Below, one piece after another: positions 60,051-64,000 of a DNA stretch of 64,000 nt. The stretch lies in assembly GCF_051020765.1 (NCBI RefSeq), contig NC_134935.1, positions 10,913,579 to 10,977,578 of the forward strand, written 5' to 3'. The translations under genes were made by a program, and so were the position numbers. The DNA is from Lasioglossum baleicum (lineage: Eukaryota > Arthropoda > Insecta > Hymenoptera > Halictidae). Position 1 is the stretch's first letter. Each line of letters opens with the position of its first letter. The notes below the pieces were generated by a model. It had not been told where the DNA came from. It did not search any database and saw only the letters and a program-made list of their open reading frames with translations.

Positions 60051-63000
60051 CGTCGAGCGGTTTACCTCGAAATCTCGACGTCAACGCGTAAAATGTTGCC
60101 AACATTTATATCATCGCGGTTTTTTAAGCACACATAAAGTCGGACCAACGGTGCCCGTATATCTTAAGGACCATTTTATTTTCATGATCGCGTATAGAGG
60201 GCCTCTTGCGTCTCTCGACAATTAATCGCGTCGTAGACGCAACGATGGTCCGAAATTCCCGTGCCGACTTCTGTCAAGACTCCATTGCGCGCCATATGGT
60301 CAACTACCTCGATTTAGAATCAGCCCTTGACTAATTTACTGCACGCCGCCACGGAATAATACATCCGGATGTAGCAGATCCCGTTGACTCCATCCGTGGA
60401 CGCAGCTGGTTACCAGCTACCGGTAGATTCCCCGCGTTGCTAACGATACAGTCATGTACAAGGTGTCCTTTGACGGTTTCGAAACCTGTTCCACCTGTTG
60501 ATAATGCATTCATCAAAGTGTCTGACTCTGAAACTGTACAAGACTTTCGTCCGAAAAAGCCGAGCATCTATCTTTCGAAACTATTATTCTGGTGGTCCGA
60601 GTGCCTCGCTGAGAGTATCCATTTTTGCAGTAGGCGGTTCACGTTGACTGCCAAGTCAGGACCCTGAAAAGACCTACAAGATTAAAGAAATTTACTGCAT
60701 TTCGAATCGTATAAAATCTAGTAGAATTTAATTTACAGTCATGAGACAGATTAATTTTCAAAGGACAATATGACGACGTGGCATAAATACCAAAATTCTG
60801 TTGGAACAAATATAATTTAGAATTAGAAGAACAAAACCTGTTGATATTTTTAATGGATCAGCATGTGGTAAGTGTACAACAAATTTTCCCAACAGTTGTT
60901 AGGAATAGACAGCGTAACGCAATATTTCCAGACTACCTGTTATATCGAAGAAGCTAACGAAGAGATTCGTACGTTGGTATGATCTAACACCTACTATGCT
61001 AACCTTCAATTACCGGCAGAAGACGAATAATCGTCGCAATCATCTTCGAGCGCGAGCCCAGAGCAGCCGACTTGTTAGTAGCAGTGGCTGATTTCGATTG
61101 AGTTGTAATTATAGTTGTTACGACGCCATCGGGGGTTTCGTAATAGGTAGAAAGTGATTCAAATAGCCGCGATAGAAGCGTCGCGTCGGGCTCGGTTATC
61201 GATTGAATGCTGATTCTCCGATTTTTTACCGAACCTAATTATCACCGCTTTTTTTTCTAGGCGCTTAGCCGTTATTAGACAGTGCCCATGTTGCGGCTAA
61301 TGCACTATTCATCCTTCGACGAACTGTAAAATGCTGGGAATATTCGATAGTTCAACTTACAATTAGCAAACAGCCTCCGGCCGTACATTACTCGCACATG
61401 ATATTGTGCAAACTTGTATTTTACGACCACAAATACTCTGATGCTAATAATAGGAAATAATAATTTACATTTTAATAATTTGCATTTTAATTTATGACCA
61501 TACCGCGCCACGGCGTGGCTGCAGAAAATTATTCTGAATATTGATTTGTCACTTTCAATCCGGTATTGCAATACAATATCTATAAGAACTAAATCTTCTT
61601 AACGATGTTCGGCACCAAAGCAGTTATTACCCATCAGAAATATTTATGATACTTATGACAAAAATAAGTGGTATTTGTGGAACTCGCAGATTCATAATAT
61701 ACAAGAAAACGTTTACATTGGTGATATTCTACTTTACGTATGTTGCAGAAGTAAATAGTTTCTTCGAGCTTCCTTTTTCATCGAATGTTCTTAGAACGAT
61801 GTGCATAAAAATTTGCAATCTGTTGAGAGTATTACGCACAATTTATTTACGTTGCTCTGTAAGATGAAATCTATGACGCAGATTCTTTTACGTTGTTCAT
61901 TATCTCGTCTAATACATTTGTCAAACTTTTCCGAGTCCCTTTCCCTGTTGTTCCGTCTTTAATTTTAGCCTCTTCTCTTCCGCATGCGCGTTCCTTGTTC
62001 TAAACAGACTCGCTCGAAAGTATTGTATGTACAATCTAACGGCTCGACGTCTTTACGGTCCGGTTTCTCGCTTCGTGTTCGAGGTGCTTTCTTACGCTTA
62101 GGTTTTCACAAAGAAAGAATCATTCGCTGTTTGTTTAACTTATTCGCACAACGTGACTGTGAATTAAGACAAAACAATTATGCGGACACGTCCCACTCGC
62201 GAACATACCTCGTCAAGCCTCTTTTATTCATTTGCGAGAAATAGTCAACCACAAAAGTCTACAACGTTTGATAGAAGGAAACTGTAAATGCTCATATAAA
62301 TTTTCATATAATATATATGCACTACTTTTTCAGAAGTCAGTTGACAGACTTCGAAAAAATGACTCTCAACTAAGAACAACTAAGAAAAACCATCGGGTCC
62401 GTGCTGTTTCTTAGATCCTGTATATGTAGTCCTTTTTTTGTGACCTTGCTTGATGCAGTAGTGGAGGGGATAGGCAATTTCCTTAGATCCTAAAGATCCC
62501 GTTTTCTTAGATCAAGACTTTACTGTATTACTAACTGTAAAGTGTTCATGATTTCTATCAAATTAACAGGTGTGCATACTCTTTTACGACTGTAATCGCA
62601 CATTGCCTGATGCACGATAGCATCGTGTTTAATTGCAGACAAATATGGTAATACTTTACTTCAGCGAATCGGGAGCAGTGAATGTATGTAGACAGACGCG
62701 GTAAAAAGATACATAGTAGCACGTCGAATGCGTGCCACGTAAAGTTATGAAAGTATGAAATCGAAGAAACGTTTTTCTATTACATATAAACGAAACCTTG
62801 CTATTGAGACATTCGATTCCGTGCACCGAAATCTACTATTTGTCGTACCGCATCGAAAAGAAAGTGGTGTTAGAAAAGCTTTACCATATAATAGATACAT
62901 ATACCATATATAATAGAGGAAGCATATGTATCACGCGTAACATCGGCCTTATGTAAATCGAGTCCTGCAACAATTGCGCAACGCGTTCGTTAGTTTTTCA

Positions 63001-63455
63001 TTTCACCAATTATCGAAAATGCCGCTAATAAGAAATTTCCGCCTTCGAGGGAAAATAGCGAGGAATTAAGTGGTCGAACAGTTAGTTTGATATCGCGTAG
63101 AGATCAGAGTAACGACGGTACCGAGGATACTTTCACTCGACCGGAGAGTGTTATGATATGCTATGCTCGTTAAGAGAGTAGCCTAATTACGCGGCTGTTC
63201 TAATTACGGCGATAGTGGATTGTCTCACTTCGCTAACGTATTTCGAAAGTAAAAGCGCATCCGAGATCTTGTCGTTGTCGCGTTCCCATTCGGTGCATTA
63301 GAACTGCAGTTTTTGCGATTCTCGATCACAGTTTATCAGTAAAACAATTTATTACTGTGGGACAATGTGTCCTCCGATTATGCAACCTGTCAGTAGTAAG
63401 AATGAAACGATCAGATTAGTTCAGTACACCAGATTATCTGTGCTACAACCCACCG
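60051..63455. other. Intergenic, no gene recognised
   Basis: No exon of a known family is seen. A segment at about 62458-62520 (GTGGAGGGGATA...CTTAGATCAAGACTTTA) matches the interior of the TIR element at 47211-47781, so a fragment of that family lies here. A TATATA-rich patch is at about 62883-62915. Confidence 0.4.
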
Positions 63456-63750
63456 AACCAGGCCTGGGCAACTAGTGCTCCAAGAGTCGATGACGTAGAA
63501 TAGACTGAAACAAATCCTGTCCGGACAAATGAAGTTTTATATTTTAACATAGACTCCTTTTAAGTCAATACACTTTTCCCAGCGATGTTCCAACCTTTTT
63601 AACCCTTCCAAATAGTAGTTGGCGTCTTGCTCGACAAAATAGGCGTTCACGTACGCGATGACCTCCTCGTTCGATGAAAATCTCTGTCGTACCAGAATGG
63701 TTTTGACGTACGTCATCGACTTTCGGAGCACTAGTTGTCCAGGTCTGGTT
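63456..63750 (-). mobile_element. 295-bp TIR element containing a mariner transposase 3' end
   Basis: The ends AACCAGGCCTGGGCAACTAG and, inverted, CTAGTTGTCCAGGTCTGGTT are near-perfect TIRs extending inward through AGTCGATGACGTA. Between them, on the minus strand, 63731-63537 encodes 64 codons that match the C-terminus of mariner transposases: RFSSNEEVIAYVNAYF, YYLEGLKRLEHRWEKCI, LKGVYV and stop. The rest of the transposase is missing, so this is an internally deleted copy, non-autonomous. Confidence 0.85.
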
Positions 63751-64000
63751 TAATTGACGGTGTGCAGCAAGTTTCCCAAAAAATAGCGGAACTACACGAT
63801 CTAAGAAATCGAGGCCCTTCGGATGCTAGGAATCGTGCAACGCTTCAGCTCGTTCATTTGTCCAACTCCATTGTATCCATCCGGATCTAACAGCGCGGTT
63901 AACAGGGAACACAATGTCTCCCACGATTTTCTCCCGTCCATCCCGAATGGTGGGAACAGGAATCCGCTAGGAATGCTCAGTGGACCGATAAGCTACAACC
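63751..64000. other. Window end, nothing recognised
   Basis: Short unassigned sequence to the window edge. A CGATCTAAGAAATCG motif near 63799-63813 recalls the CTTAGATC blocks of the 47211-47781 family. Confidence 0.35.

Overview
The window looks like nuclear DNA from an insect, most likely a hymenopteran (ant, bee or wasp). The evidence is genes with GT-AG introns, an insect nicotinic receptor subunit, an insect odorant receptor, mariner transposase remnants, CpG-rich patches in an AT-rich background, and many terminal-inverted-repeat (TIR) and hairpin transposon relics. No bacterial operons, CRISPR arrays or phage genes were seen.

Layout. 1-17.6 kb: mostly non-coding, with at least six hairpin/TIR elements (741-975, 3899-4740 with a nested element, 6715-7358, 7391-8456, 10302-10967, 14979-15201), an AT-rich minisatellite split by one of them, and a 171-bp tandem duplication. 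17.6-21.5 kb: a GC-rich, low-complexity block, probably a promoter/5'-exon region, with long overlapping frames that I do not trust as genes. 21.5-31.5 kb: no confident gene; one 417-bp hairpin element. 31.6-34.1 kb: a complete seven-exon nicotinic acetylcholine receptor alpha gene (540 aa, closest to insect alpha2) on the plus strand. 36.5-38.3 kb: a three-coding-exon LITAF-domain gene (185 aa) on the minus strand, with a young LINE fragment in one intron. 39.1-39.4 kb: a 32-bp satellite. 42.0-44.1 kb: an intronless 726-aa ORF homologous to the C-terminal stalk of the Costal-2/KIF7/KIF27 kinesins, with no motor domain visible. 44.5-45.0 kb: tRNA-Val(CAC) and an intron-containing tRNA-Leu(CAA), then a possible tRNA relic. 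46.5-48.8 kb: an odorant receptor gene whose first exon I cannot find and which needs an abnormally short intron. 49-64 kb: almost entirely repeat relics, including a three-layer nested insertion with a mariner 5' fragment, a 0.92-kb palindrome between ~110-bp direct repeats, and a 295-bp TIR element carrying the 3' end of a mariner transposase.

The genes do not form a pathway: synaptic receptor, endosomal membrane protein, kinesin-stalk protein, tRNAs and chemoreceptor are independent neighbours. What unifies the window is the density of non-autonomous TIR/hairpin elements, several landing within a few tens of bases of splice donors or inside one another. The points most worth checking are the motor-less Costal-2-like ORF, the 32-nt intron in the odorant receptor, and the palindrome flanked by long direct repeats. 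Exon boundaries were read by eye from splice consensus and family similarity; names rest on recognised motifs, not on database searches.
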